64,000 bases of DNA. Origin: Chlamydomonas sphaeroides (Eukaryota; Chlorophyta; Chlorophyceae; Chlamydomonadales; Chlamydomonadaceae). Of this stretch, positions 36,599 to 48,828 are shown piece after piece. The notes under the pieces are model-generated. The model was not told the DNA's origin, ran no database searches, and saw only the letters and a program-made list of their open reading frames with translations. Position 1 is the first letter of the stretch; every line of letters starts with the position of its first letter. Both the position numbers and the translations under genes were made by a program. The DNA is taken from positions 22,825 to 86,824 of the forward strand of contig BDDC01000211.1 in assembly GCA_001662425.1 (NCBI GenBank). Reading direction: 5' to 3'.

Positions 36599-38846
36599 AT
36601 GAGCGGTGAGCCTGAGCTGACGTGCTAGGGGCACTGTCATGTAGCCGGTGCGCAGCTGAGTTTGTAGCGCCGCATGCGATGCAGACGCGGAGGGCGACCT
36701 GCTTGTGGTCCTCATCGACCTCGCGCTGTTTCGCCAGGACGACGCAATCGATGCGCGGCCGGCAGAGCTGCTCGCGCAGGTGGGCACGGCACGCACGCCG
36801 CCCAGGCCCCGCTGCGCGGCCCCGACCCCTGCTGCTCGCCCCCGGAGCTCGCGCCAGCCCGCTTCCTATCGTGCCCGCAAACAATTTCTCACTGAACCTA
36901 CTATCAATTCCCACACCGCCCATAACTCCCACGACCCTCGCCCCAGCTGCTGGCGTTCACCAACGCCTACACCATGCTGAGCAGCCACAACCGCCTCGTC
37001 GTGTTCGCCGGCCAGCACGACATGTGGTGAGCGCGCCCATGCCGCAGCGCCCCGCCCCCGCACGCAGACCCCCAGCAGCCCTTCCCTCAGCCACGGCGCC
37101 TCACTCACCCGGGGAGGGGTCCTCACGGGCACCGCTAGCCCGCCTGCGGCCGCCCCATCCCTCACCCCGCCCTGCCGTCCCACGAGCGCCCTCCCACACA
37201 TCCCTGCATCCCCACCCCACTACTCATGATCGGCCGCACGGCACTCTCGTCACAAGGTCCCTTTGCGCACGTGCCTGGCATACCCCGACACGCGCCCCCG
37301 CACGCCTCCTGCTCCCTCCCCCCGACCCCCAGCCACTTGGTTCACATGGGGCTGGGCGAGGACGCCTCCAACACAAGCGTCTTCCCCGCCGCCTCGCTGC
37401 ACGCCAAGCTGGACGAGCTGGTGCAGCGCTGCGCCGCCGCGCAGGGGCCGGGTGCGGGCGTGGGCATGCGGGGCGGGGTGGTGGTCGGGGCCCGGGTGGC
37501 GGGGGGCCGGGGCTGCATCGTGTCGGCGGGCGGCAGCCGCGGGCCGGGGGCCGCCGCAGGAGGCCGCCGCGTATGGTGCTGAGCCCAGCTCCGGCCCGGC
37601 TCCGGCCCGGCTCGGGCCCTAGGCTCGCTGCGACTGCCGCTGGGGCTGCTGCTAGCGGCTGGCAGCCGGGGGACTGCGGCTGGAGCGCTGCACATGCGGC
37701 GCTGGGCCCGGCCCAGTGCCTATAATGCACCTGGAGCTGCCGGTTCCGTGGCGGGGGCGACCATGCTTGTGCAGCACGGCACGTCGCCCCAAAGCCACAC
37801 CTCCGTTGTAGGCCACGGGCCTCATGCCACCCCCCTGCTCCCCTCCCCTGCCCTCACCCACACCCACGCCCTCCCTCTGCCTTCCCTCCCTCCCACCCAC
37901 CCCGCAGCCGCCTCCTCGGCGCCAGGCACCTTTGCGCTGTCCGGCTCGCTCTCCCGCGCGCTCTGCCTTGTCCACCGGCTGCAGCAGCAGGCGGCGGCGC
38001 GCGGCGGCCGCGGCCGCGGCGGCCCCCGGCTGCTGTGCCTGGTGGGCAGCCCCGACTGCAGCGCCCAGTACATTCCCGTCATGAACGCCATCTTCTCGGC
38101 CCAGGTGCGGCAGCCGTCGGGACCCCTGCCAGAACGACCCCTGCAGGGGCCCCAACGCCAGCCGCAGTGCCGCCGGCTGCGCTGGGGGCCTCCGACGGTT
38201 TGCCCCGGATGGCGCCCCTGCCCTGGCCGGTGGCCCTGCAGGCTCCCTCGGCGCCACTCCTTGCTGACCGGATACTCCTGCCGCCTGCACGCGCCGTGCC
38301 GTTCTGTCTCCCCGCAGCGCGCGCAGGTGGTGATTGACGCCGTGGTGCTGGGTCTCGAGGACTCGTCCTTCCTGCAGCAGGCAGCGCACCTGACCGGCGG
38401 CCTCTACTTCCGGCCGCAGCAGCGCCGCAGCCTGCTGGGCCTGCTGCTCAACCACTTTGCGACCGACACCGCCACGCGCGGCCAGCTGGACGCGTCGCAG
38501 GTGTGTGGGGCAGCCAGCCTGGTTGCAAGATGACTTCTATAACACGGAGTTCTATAATAAGGAGTGCTATGATAAGGAGTGCTATGAGGGAGTTACACAC
38601 AGCCTATGATGGCTTTGGTGAGGCAACCGAGGGCACCGGCCACCTTGCTCGCAGGCGCTGGGCGTCGACTTCCGCGCCTCGTGCTTCTGCCACAAGTACA
38701 TCATCGAGACCGGCTTCGTGTGCTCGGTGTGTCTGTCCATCTTCTGCCAGCCCTCGCGGTCGTGCAGCACATGCGGTACCGATTTTAGCGCGGCGGCGGG
38801 CGGCAGGGCGGCGGCGGGCGGCGCGGCGGATGGGGCGCACGAGTAG
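36599..38846 (+). CDS. TFB4: TFIIH core subunit Tfb4/p34 (GTF2H3)
   Basis: Seven exons join in phase (290 residues; human p34 has about 308): 36599-36605, 36685-36779, 36947-37026, 37333-37451, 37908-38104, 38318-38500, 38655-38846. Tfb4 holds the p44/Ssl1 subunit in the TFIIH core, which opens DNA in transcription initiation and nucleotide excision repair. The N-terminal half is the vWA-like domain typical of the family (LLVVLIDLALF, then NAYTMLSSHNRLVVFA, ALCLVHRL, SAQYIPVMNAIFSAQ, VVIDAVVLG, LTGGLYFRP). The C-terminus is a zinc-binding module with CFCH, CSVCLSIFCQ and CSTCG. The first exon has only seven bases (ATGAGCG), followed by a GTGAGC donor, giving MSDAEGDLL. Head-to-head with peptide deformylase. 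Confidence 0.93.
38532..38592 (+). repeat. AT-rich imperfect tandem repeat in TFB4 intron 6
   Basis: Three to four copies of a unit near ATAAGGAGTGCTATG stand in otherwise GC-rich intron sequence just after the exon ending at 38500. The composition contrasts with the surroundings and suggests a small inserted or expanded segment. Confidence 0.75.
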
Positions 38847-40849
38847 CGCGGAGGCGTGTGACGGGGCCGGTATGGGAGGGCTTTCTGCAGCCGAGCACAG
38901 GACGTCGTCAGGAGGGCTTGCCTCGGAGAGCCAGGGACATCAGATGCGGTGGCAGAGCGGCACGGCAGGAGGATGGGTTGCAATAGGAACGGTTAGCCGG
39001 GTAGGAGACAAGAGGCGACGCCCCTGGCCAGAGGCGGTGGCGAACGAATGGCGGCGAACGAACGAGGCGTGCAGGGGAGGCGGCGGGACTTGCGCGAGGC
39101 GTGTGCGTTGTGCGGATGACGGGGCCGGAGCCGAGGTAGGCATCGCGATGGATGGACTTGGCTGCTGCGCGGAGTGGAGTCTCTACTCCTCCTTCGGGAG
39201 GCCATGTGACGAGTTCTTCTTCGCCTTCTTCGTCAGGGGCGAGGTAACATCCCTCCCAGCATTCGCTGGGTATCAGCAGTCCGCGTAAGTACTGACGGCC
39301 CTCGAATGGACGCGGCAGCGGTGGCAGTGTCTGACTATGTGGAAATAGGAGGACAATGGTGGTCGGGGAGATGTGGTTCCGGAAATGGTTCCTGCAGGCT
39401 GCGGATGTCTCCCCTTGATATGAACTCTTTCTTGGTCTACTGGGAACAGCTCTACTCGTACGGGGTGCGATGTAACGACTTCCTCTCCTGCTGGGGCGGC
39501 TCTAGGTGGCGTGCGATTGACCCGCCCTCAGTTGCCTGTCGCACTTTCGTGCCGCGCCTCTCAAGTCCTACAGCGAGGGCGGTTGGCCTCAGGTCCCAGC
39601 AACCCAGTCTGATTCGCGGCACGTTTGCCTTGCTGGCGTACGACAAGCAGATGTTCATGTGGCTTACAGTGTCCTACCTAGGCTCGCAGCCCCCATGCAC
39701 GAGCCCTGCTGTACGCCCTGCCATGCACGTGTGTGCGCCAAGTGGGCCCAACCACCTCCATGGCGCCAGGTGGCCAGGAGGCCACCTGCCGGTGACCCAT
39801 GCTACCAACACCCCTCAACTCTGCAGAACAACGAACAACTGCTGCGATGTCTAAGGCACGCAGGCAGCAGCGCCGGGGCGCCGGAGTTTCACTCGGCCAG
39901 CAACGGCCAGCAACGGCCAGCAGGGCGGTGTGCCCTGCCTGCCCCAGTCGTCCCGCCGCCTCTGCCCGCAGCAGCTTGCACGAGCCAGCTAGCTGGCAAG
40001 GCGCCAACGCCAGGAGGTCGACGTACTACTGTGGCAATCATGCGAAGGCTGGCCGATGTGCCAACCAGCTTAGCCGGCTCGCCTCGCACCGCGGCGGACG
40101 CCGGCGTTATGCAGTAACCGCGCACAAAACATGAGCGGCTTGCCTGTCGTGAGGCATGCACATCACTGCACAAACGCTGCATGCGGCCAGCAATTGCACA
40201 CCAACCGGCGATCGAATGCCAGCAATAAACCCATGCCATAGCTAGGCGTCTGCTTGACAACTGCGTGCTGATTCGTGGAAATCCCCCTAAACCGCATGCC
40301 AGCATGAACAGCATCATCCATGCAGGCAGCTGCCAGACGACGGTGCGTCAGACTTGTTGCACAAGCAAGCGCCCTCCCTGCGTAGCCCTCTGCCTTACCG
40401 CCCAACCTCTCTCAGTCAAGGCAGGCCGCGCTTCCCTCAACGCGCTCCCGCCAACCTGCAAAACACGGCCGCCCTCGCGGCGGCCTGGGCTGTCTCCCCG
40501 CCTTCACACCCATCTCTGGTCAAGCATGCGCCCCAGCCCCACACTCCGTTCGCGTCATGTTTACTCGAAGCCACCACGCCTCCACCACGCCTGCGTCCAC
40601 TCGTTCGCCGCGCCGTGGGCCGTGAGGTGAAGATGCTAAAATTGTGACAGACACGGCACGATGCGGCGGCACATGCGGCACGCGCCCTTATGCTCAATTG
40701 CGAAACACGAAATGAGCGAGACGCGGAAGCCACCACTGAGGTACGACAGTACGGCGCCATGGCGGCGGCGGCGCTTGGTGGGCGCTGCGGATGCCTGCTG
40801 CTGAGTAGCCACGGCCCTGCCTCAGACAAGACCGCTGGGGCCCGCCCCC
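38847..40849. other. Convergent intergenic region
   Basis: Two kilobases lie between the stops of TFB4 (+) and the Rieske oxygenase gene (-), with lower GC in 39150-39850. A 182-codon open frame (39306-39854, +) has no recognisable domain and no splice support, so it is not called. No RNA gene was found. Confidence 0.6.
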
Positions 40850-43800
40850 TTACTTGCGCTTGGCAAACGCAAAGCCGCCGGTGCGCTGCCACTTGGCCAG
40901 GCCCGAGATGAAGCGCTCGCGCCGCATCTCCCAGGCCCGCACCGCAGCCAGCACCAGCCCCGCCGCCGCCGCGCCGCACGCCACCAGCGCCGGCCAGCCG
41001 CCTACCGCCGCCGCGCCGTCTGCGCTGACGGCCGCCGTCATCGCAGCAAGCGTCGCGAGCAGGACCGCCACGCCCGCGGCGACCGAGAGCGCGTAGCACA
41101 CCTGCAGGTTGCGTGGGACAAGGCGTGCAGCGACAGGGGCGTGCCGGTACCTTGCGTGAGTGAGCAGCTGTGCACGGCCAGGCGGCGAAGGGTAGGGCCA
41201 GCATGTGCGAGACAAGACGATGGGGCCAGACGGCAGGAGACTGATGGCAGGCGGTGGAGAACGCGCACCTCTGCCTATGACGCCCCATAAACGTCGGGAA
41301 CGCGGACGCCCCAGCGGCGGCCCACCCACCTTCGTGACCAGCGCCAAGCCGTCCTGGCACACGCGGCAGTGGCGCACGTGGCGCTGCTGCCTGTCCATGA
41401 GCGCCTCCAAGGAGATGCCCTGCTGCGGCCAGCCGGCGTACGTCTGGCCCGCGGCGGCGGACTGCTGCTGCGGCCGGGACAGCTGCTGCTGCAGCCGGCC
41501 CTGCTGCGCGCCGGCGGAGGCGGAGGAAGGCGAGGCGGAGGTGGCAGAGGCGGCGGCGGCGGAGGGGGCTGCGTCGCCGCCCCACAGGCTGGCCGGGTAG
41601 CCTGCGGCGCGCGGCGGTCCGGTACGAGTAAGTTGCGGAAGTGTGTGATGCCGGCACGGTCTTGCTTGGGTTGCGTGGCTGGACGCAGTTGCGTGCCCCA
41701 AGCTCGTTCGCGGCAAGCGAGGGAGGCACGAGCCTCCCGGCCGCCGCGGGAGTGGATCGCAGGCCTGAAGCACGGGACCCCCAGCGGCTGGGTGCAGTGG
41801 CTCCCGACGGCAGCGGTGCCTGGCCGCTATGTATGCACGCCTCCCGGACGACCTTCCCCGCGAGCGGCACGCACCCGCCAGCCGCAACCACTTGTTCATG
41901 GCAGACACGCCCTCGTCGGAGATGGAGTTGAGGTTGTAGCTGCGCGATGTGAGGCCCTGCGACCGCATCAGCTCCTCCTGCCTGCGGGGGGGGGGGCGGG
42001 CGCCGTTCGTGGGGACGTGGAGGGGATGGGGCAGCGAGGGGATGGGCCGAGGGTGGTGCGTCAGGGCGCGCGCGGGGCGAAGGGAGGGGAGGCGGGATGG
42101 GGAGTGGCAAGGGATGAGGAGCACGGCCGCAGCGGCAGAGCGAGCCAGCGGTGGGCAACAGCGCAGATGCGGCCGGGGGGCATACACTCCTGCGGCCCGC
42201 TGCCATTGCCGCGCATCCAAGCAAGGGCCTGCGCGCATACCACCTATCTATCTCCACCAATTGGATTGGGCAGAGAGCACGGCACGGCACACGCGCCAAC
42301 GATAACGATGCCCATGCCATGACCGCCACCGTACGGAGCTTGGCCCACGCACCTGCACATCATGACGCTGTCCTGCGGGGCGCGCAAACACACAGTCGGG
42401 CAGCGACCGGCCAAGTCAAGTAATAAGACAGCATGCACGGGGCCATGGCAGCCACCTGGGGCCGACTCAGAAACACTTCATGAAATTCACTGCAACGCGA
42501 AACCGCGAAACAGCGGCGCTGGGTTCGTACTCTCCACGTCAATCGGGGTCAACGGGGTCAGTACCGCCCCTTGCAACGCTGCTGACCGCACCTGGTCCGC
42601 CAGGGCGTGGATGTCGTTGATCCAGTGCGGCATCTTGCGCAGCAGCGCAAACAGCCCGCCGCCGCCCCCGGAGGTGGCGGGCTTGGCGGGCTTGGCGGCG
42701 CTGTCGGCCGCATCCGCTGCGAGGGGACAGGCGTGGTGCGGCGTGGGCGGCTACACAGAAAGCGAGCAGGAGCGCGGACCTGGCCGCGCGCGGCGTACTT
42801 GACTCGTGGACCCGCCTATACCCCTGCTGCGCCTGCCGCGGTGCATTGAAGGCCGGTGTCGTGGGCGGCGAGGGGCCGATGAGCGCGGCGCTGTGGCTGC
42901 CGGTGTGCCGGTGGGCACGGCATGCAAACTGACAGTGGGGCGCTCACAACCGGCACGCACCTTTGGCCTCGCCCTCCTTCTTGGCCTTGCCGAGCCCCAG
43001 CTTGAACCACACGCGGGCCACGCCCTCCCGCACTGGCACCTGCGGCAGGCAGCGCCCAGCAGCCGCCACTGAGCGAGAGTGGCGCACATCGAGCGGCGTG
43101 CCAGCGGCAGCGCCAGGGGCCTGTGGCGTGGCCCCCGCCAGCCAGCCAGCCAGCGGGGCCCCGGGGGAAGGAGGGCTTCACCGCACCTGGAGCGTCAGCA
43201 GCTGCAGCACGGAGCCGGTGGGGTACTCGTAGCGCGCCCTGCGGGCCAGGGCTCAGCCACGTGGGGTGAGCTGGCGGGCTTGACACGTGCTCACACACGT
43301 GGGCTCCATCCATCCCACGCCGTCCCAGGCTGCAGCCGCACGAACGTACGTGCCGACGGCATTCAGCCTGGTCCGACGGGCGCAGCAGCGCACCCGCTGG
43401 CCCCAGCCACCGGGCGCTGGAGCGTGCGTGCGCCACCTGCTGCTGCTGAGGTCCGCCCCTACCGAATGCCCACCTGATGCGGAGGTCCGCCCCTACCGAA
43501 CGCCCACCTGATGCCAACACCCTGCCACTCAAAGCCCGCCGGCGGGTGCCAGCCGTACCCTGCTGCTTGTCCGGCCGTGGCCCCATCACAGCCCCTACGC
43601 GCGCTCCCCTTGTCCCAGGCGCGTGTGCGACTGCTCACTCACCTGATGGTGTAGGGCGGCTGGAACTCGCGCAGGGCCACCATGTCCTTGTTCTTCGTCT
43701 CGTAGCCGCGGTGCTGAGGGGCGGGCAGTCAGCGAGGGCACGGGGCCGGGGGCCGGGGCCGGGGCAGATCAGCGCAGCATGCTGGAGGCATCCACCTGAG

Positions 43801-46430
43801 CCGCGCTGGGGCGGCACCGACGGCACCCGCTGCCTCCCACCAGGCTCCGGCGGCACTGCGTCCAGGCGCCAGAGGGGGCCCCCTGGCCTCACCGACCACG
43901 TCCAGCCGCCCGCGAGGCTGATGTCGGTCACGCGCTGCGCCGCCATGGACACCGCGTTGTGGTCCCGGAAGCCGCCGTCTGTGGTAGGGGGAACAGCACG
44001 CGACCGAGGTTGGCGATGAGCAAACACAAGCCTGCATCGCTCGGCTTGCGTCGTCCACACGACCCAGGAGACAGGGCGCGCCGGGCAGGGAGCGGGCGGG
44101 GTGGGGGATGGGCGCTGGAACGGAGCACGGATGAGGGAGACCGCTGCGGCGAGCTTCAGGCGTGCCTGGCGCCCTTGGCGACGAGCTGAGTCGCGGGCCG
44201 GGGCCAACCGTGCTATCGCGGCGCTCTGCCTGCTTGGCCTGCCATGCGTCGAGCCCTGTCATGTCAGCTGTGTTCGCATGCTGCACGGTGCGCGCGCACG
44301 GAGGGCGGCCAGGGAGCGAGAGGCTGGAGGAGCTCACTTCCGTGGTGCAGGAAGTTGGCGTGCGCGGGGTCCATGCCCTGCTCCACCCAGAAGCTGGCGG
44401 AGGGGGAGGGGAAGGGGGAGTGGAGCGGGAAGGACGGGGAGGGCAGGTGTGCAGGTTACCGTGGTGGCAGTGCTGCACACCTGCTCTGCGCTGCGCTGTG
44501 CCGCAACCCGACCGGGCCCTTCTTGGGGCCACCATCGCTGTGCCCGGCCCCCTTGCCAACCAGGTTTCACGCGCGCAGCCCTACCCTCGCATCGCCCAAC
44601 CCCCGCAGATCGCGCAGCTTGCACGCGCGCGCCCCACCCTCGGCCCCTGCCCGCCGCTCGTGCGTGCTTGCATGGATGCCCTCCTCGCCTCGCCCGTCGC
44701 CCCTGCCCGCCGCGCGTCCCGCCACATGCGGCCCATCGCGACACACCTACACCGGCAACCGCCCGCCACCTCCCGGTCAACCGCCAACCGCCAACCGCCA
44801 ACCGCCGTACCTGTAGTCGTTGGGCAGCTCGTTCATGGTCCAGTCCGCGGGGCTGCTCATGCCGTCGAACAGCAGCCCCGGCAGCGGGGTGGCGTCGGCG
44901 AGCGCCCGGCCCTGGGGGCTGGCGTCCAGCCACACCCACAGCGCGTCGTCCACCTCACGCACCGGGAAGGAGGTGACGCAGGAGCGGCCGCTGGCCGTGG
45001 CGGTGGTGGCGGCGCGCTCGTCGCCCGCTAGCTGCGGCGGCGGCAGATGGGAGTGGGCCGAGGGGTGAGGTGGGGGCAGGCGGCGGCGCGTGGGAGGAAG
45101 TGGGCGATGCAGCGGGGCGCAGGGCGCAGGGCGCAGGGCGCAGGGCGCAGGGCGCAGGGCGCAGGGCGCAGGGCGCAGGGCGCATGGGCGCATGGGTGCA
45201 GGGCGCAGGGCGCAGGGCGCATGGGTGCAGGGCGCAGGGCGCAGGGCGCATGGGTGCAGGGCGCAGGGCGCAGGGCGCATGGGTGCAGGGCGCAGGGCGC
45301 AGGGCGCAGGGCGCATGGGTGCAGGGCGCAGGGCGCAGGGCGCATGGGTGCAGCGCACGACAGGTGCGTCGGAAGAGAAGGCGTTGACGGAGTGGGTGGA
45401 CGGAGCGGGCACGGGCGCAGTGCGCGCGGGGGCTCCAGGGGCGGGCGCGCGCGAGCGCGTCGCGGGCTCCTCGGGGTCCAGGCTGCGCCCGTGCGAGGGC
45501 CCCCCCTGGCCCCGCACCTGCGGCACACGCGTGCAGGAGCCGGCCTGGTCGAACTCCCAGCCGTGGTAGGCGCACGCCAGGCGCGTGCCGCCGTCCTCCA
45601 GGCGGCCCTCCGACAGCGGCGCCAGGCGGTGCGGGCAGGCGTCGCGCATCACCCGCCAGCCGGCCTGCGGGCACACGAGCAGGAGGAGGATTGGGTGGTG
45701 GCGAGCTCAGGGGATGGTTGCGCGCGGGGAGCGAGCGGGCGGGCGCGGGCTCGGGCGATGCAGGCGGGGGCTGCTGCGGCTGGGGCGCGGAGCGAGCGCG
45801 CGCGGTGGCGTGGCGGGGGCGCGCTCAGGGCTGGGGGTGGTGTGCAGCGCAGGTTATGGCACATGTACACGCGCCGCAGCTGATGCGGTGCCCGGCTGCT
45901 TGCCTCCTTGTGGTACCATACGACAAGGCTCTGGCCCAGTAGCGTTACGGGCGTGGGGCGGGTTTTGTCCAGGAAAACGATGGGCGCTACGGGGGTCCAG
46001 CTGCGGAACCAGGACCAGGCGGGGGCGAAGGAGTCCGCGGCGGGTGCCGGGGATGTGGAGGCCGTGGGCGCCGGGGCGTTGACCGGCACGTGCGGGGCCG
46101 CGGCCGAGGGTGCGCCTGTGTGGTCAGGAGGTGGCGGAGGGTGGTTGGCACCGTACACACTCGTAAACACGGAGAGCGCCTGAAACTGCCAGCGCGAAAT
46201 GAAGGCAGGCAGTTTGCAGGACGCTATCGATCAGACTGGCAAGCGCAGCGGGTGGCAAGCTCACTGGCGACAGGTGCATCAACCGCGACCGTCCGTGCCA
46301 CTTGTAGCGTGCGGCGACCGCAGCCACGCAGCGGAGCAGCCAACGGCATGCGTAACGAGCAACTTGCGGCGCGCTGGGCCGACGCTGCATCCGAGCAGCG
46401 CGCGACAGGCTTTTGGAGCAAAGGTGCCAT
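40850..46430 (-). CDS. Rieske-type oxygenase of the PAO/TIC55/PTC52 family (chloroplast)
   Basis: Thirteen exons join in phase (614 residues): 46430-46265, 46115-45904, 45664-45518, 45031-44811, 44393-44338, 43978-43893, 43713-43643, 43238-43184, 43039-42961, 42716-42592, 41977-41875, 41601-41330, 41101-40850. The Arg/Ala/Ser-rich N-terminus looks like a chloroplast transit peptide. The Rieske [2Fe-2S] site is C136-x-H138 and C157-x2-H160 (CPHRLAPLSEGR, CAYHGW). The mononuclear iron site is in WVEQGMDPAHANFLHH (D257, H260, H265). A C-x2-C pair (HCRVC, 519-522) precedes two hydrophobic segments, as in PAO, TIC55 and PTC52, which are thylakoid or envelope oxygenases of chlorophyll breakdown or related pigments. 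Which member it is cannot be decided here. Intron 2 appears to be GC-AG. Divergent with the TPR gene. Confidence 0.92.
43448..43514 (+). repeat. Tandem duplication, 34-bp period x 2, in Rieske-gene intron
   Basis: GAGGTCCGCCCCTACCGAA is repeated with a period of 34 bases (43448 and 43482), with one substitution over 33 aligned bases, between exons 7 and 8 of the oxygenase gene. Confidence 0.9.
45115..45352 (+). repeat. Compound minisatellite (7-bp unit with 15-bp variant) in Rieske-gene intron
   Basis: About 240 bases are built from GCGCAGG heptamers interrupted by the variant GCGCATGGGTGCAGG. In the right half these form a higher-order unit of one variant plus two (once three) heptamers, about 29 bp. 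It lies between exons 3 and 4 of the oxygenase gene. Because 7 is not a multiple of 3, the array is open in several frames, which makes spurious reading frames. Confidence 0.95.
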
Positions 46431-46656
46431 GATGGCTCACTGCAAAACTCGCACTCAATATATGTAGATTGTTTGTATGCTATGTAGGATTGTACACAGC
46501 TATGGAGCTTTCTCAAGCAAAAAGAACAAGCCCGGCATTGTCATCGCTGTACAAGATACACGCCAGCCCTTGAGCCGTGTTAGCTACCAACCACAATAGC
46601 ACATTATGTAGCTACAGTCAGTCCCTGTCCCCTGCTGACATCCTTGGTCGCGTGGA
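46431..46656. promoter_or_regulatory. Putative bidirectional promoter, Rieske oxygenase / TPR protein
   Basis: 226 bases separate the two divergent start codons. The stretch is noticeably AT-richer than the flanking genes, as expected for a promoter. No specific motif is recognised. Confidence 0.45.
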
Positions 46657-48828
46657 ATGGAGCCGCCCTTGGAGCTGGAGGCGTGTGCCGAGCGGCTGCG
46701 CAAGATCCTGCGTGAAAAGGTAAGCGCACAATGGAGGGCGGCTTGCACGGTCCGCGCTAGTTGGCATGCATCCCGCCCTGGCGCCATCCTGTACCCCCGC
46801 CACCCCAAGTGGCACCCCCTGCAGCCTTCATCCACCCACCATCCGCAGGTCTGCACCCCATGCTCTTACTTCCAGTCTAACCGCGTAAACCGCTCGCACC
46901 CGTAGGTCCCCGACCTGCTCTCGCAAGCCGAGTGCGGCGGCAGCCTGGAGCTTCCGCAACCGCCGCCCTGGGGCTTCGCCAGCGTGCCCACGCTGCGCGA
47001 GCTGTCGGACCAGGCCATCAAGGAGCTGAACGACAGGGACTTGCACTACGAATACGAACTGTACCAGGCAGAGTGCAAGGCCGCCGCCGACGCCCAGGCG
47101 CAAGCCCAAGCGCTCGCGGCGGCCGCAGCCGCGGCGGCCGCCGCCGCCGCCGACGCCGATGGCGCGGCCGCAACGCACGCCTCGGTGCCGCCATTGACGG
47201 CAGCTGAAGCTGTTGCGCCACAGCTTCCAGTCCGGCCACCGTACGCGTGTACGGCCTTCCTGGACAGCCTGGCCGGGAGCCGCACGTTCCGCAGCCCGCA
47301 TTGTGAGGGCTGCATGGCCGAGGCGCTGGGCATGGCGGAGCTGCTCGAGGGGCTTGCGGGCTCCAGCCTGGGGCCGCCGCCGGGCCGGGCGGGGCTGCAG
47401 GCGCTGCGCGGCGTGCTGCGGCGGCACGTGGACGCGCGCTGGGCGGTGGAGGCGGTCAAGCAGGGCGTGGCGTACGCCAAGCAAGGTGCGGCCTGGGTGC
47501 CCCGGCTGGGCGGGCGTGGGCAAGGGCTTGAAGGGCGAGGGGCGAGGGGCATGGGCACGCCGAGCAGGGTGCGTGCTCGGAAGGGGCGGGGCTCAGAGGG
47601 TGGCGGTACGGGTCGCGGGTCTGAGCATGGACTGGCGCAGCGGCACGGGGCACGGGCAGGGCTATGGGGAGGGCTAGTCACCCGCATGGCTGGATGCAGG
47701 GGCGGCCTGTCAGCCGGGGATGAGGCAAGCAGGGGTGCAGGCGCCGCTGGGCACCGCTGGGCGCCGGGCCGGCATGAGCGACGGCAACGGTGGGCGCCCG
47801 GGGTGCTGGCTCCCGCATGCGGCGGCACCGCATGCACCACAACACCGGTCCACGTCGTGCCGCATGCACCACACCCGTCCAACCCGCCGGCCCAAAGGCA
47901 ATTACGCCGAGGCGCACAAGTGCTACGACCGCGCCCTGGAGCTGGACGCGCGCTCCGCCGAGGCGCTGGTGGCGCGCGGCGCGGCGCACGCCAACCAGCG
48001 CGACTTTGACTCGGCGCAGCGAGACCTGCGCGCCGCGCTGGCGCTGGACCCCGGGCACCGCAACGCGGGCAGCTACCTGGAGGCCGTTTTGAAGCGCGTG
48101 GCCGAGCAGCGGGCCGAGCTGGAGGCGCTGGAGGCGGAGCGCCGCGCGCGGTTCGGGCCTGGGCGGAGGGGCCACGGCAAGGCGGAGGGTGGCGGGGAAG
48201 GGGCGCCGGAGGCGAGGGGGCGCGCGTCGCTGAGGGCAGCGGGGCCGCACTATGTGGGCACGCCCGGCGCGGCGGTGGCGGCGGGAGGCGCGGTGGCGGC
48301 GGCGACGGGCGGCGGGCCGCCGTCGGCGCCCGGGCGGCTGCAGCGTGGGGGCGGGAGCGAGGCGAGCGGCAGCAGCAGCAGCGACAGCGACGACAGCAGC
48401 GGCAGCGACGCGCCGGCTGGTGAGCTGTCTGCGGGCATGTGATGCAGTGGCTGCTGCACCTGCAACGCGCGCCCTCCGCCCATGCCTCGCGACCTGCCGT
48501 CGACCTCGTGGCCTGCCTGCCACCGCTCCCCTCATCTTCACGCTTGCCCTCCTGCCTGACGTACCTTGCGCCTCGCTGCCCTGCTCCTGGGCTCGGCCTG
48601 GCGGATCCTGCAGCTGGCGGCGCGGCGGTCGGCCCCGGCGGCCGGCCTGGGAGCGCCGACATCCAGCGCGCCCTCGAGGTGGTGCTGCGGGCGCGACGCG
48701 ACAAGGACAAGGACCGCGACAAGGCGCGTAAGCGCAAGGACAAGGACAGGGACAGGAAGGGCAAGGACCGGGACCGGAAGAGCAGCAAGAAGAAGAGCAA
48801 AAAGAGCAAGAAGCGGCGGAGAGAGTGA
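46657..48828 (+). CDS. TPR-repeat protein with Lys/Asp/Arg-rich C-terminal tail (TTC14-like layout)
   Basis: Four exons join in phase (459 residues): 46657-46719, 46906-47485, 47898-48419, 48614-48828. The N-terminal part is helical, with a poly-Ala run near residue 70. A TPR pair follows across the exon 2/3 junction (AVKQGVAYAKQGNYAEAHKCYDRALELD, quoted in pieces: AVEAVKQGVAYAKQ, then GNYAEAHKCYDRALELD, then AEALVARGAAHAN and SAQRDLRAALALDP). A Ser/Asp stretch comes next, and the last 45 residues alternate Lys/Arg and Asp and end in KKKSKKSKKRRRE. TPRs bind partner peptides. The charged tail suggests a nuclear or RNA-associated role, and the order TPR then basic tail recalls TTC14. I see no S1 domain, so that name is only a comparison. 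Confidence 0.78.

Noticed and set aside
39306..39854. 182-codon plus-strand open frame downstream of TFB4
   Set aside because: Lower GC than real exons, no motif I recognise, and no splice-consistent continuation. It could be a remnant of a mobile element but nothing in it proves this.
45070..45387. Repetitive RRAQGAG protein reading through the minisatellite
   Set aside because: It is produced by heptamer repeats in an intron of the oxygenase gene and lies opposite to the gene.
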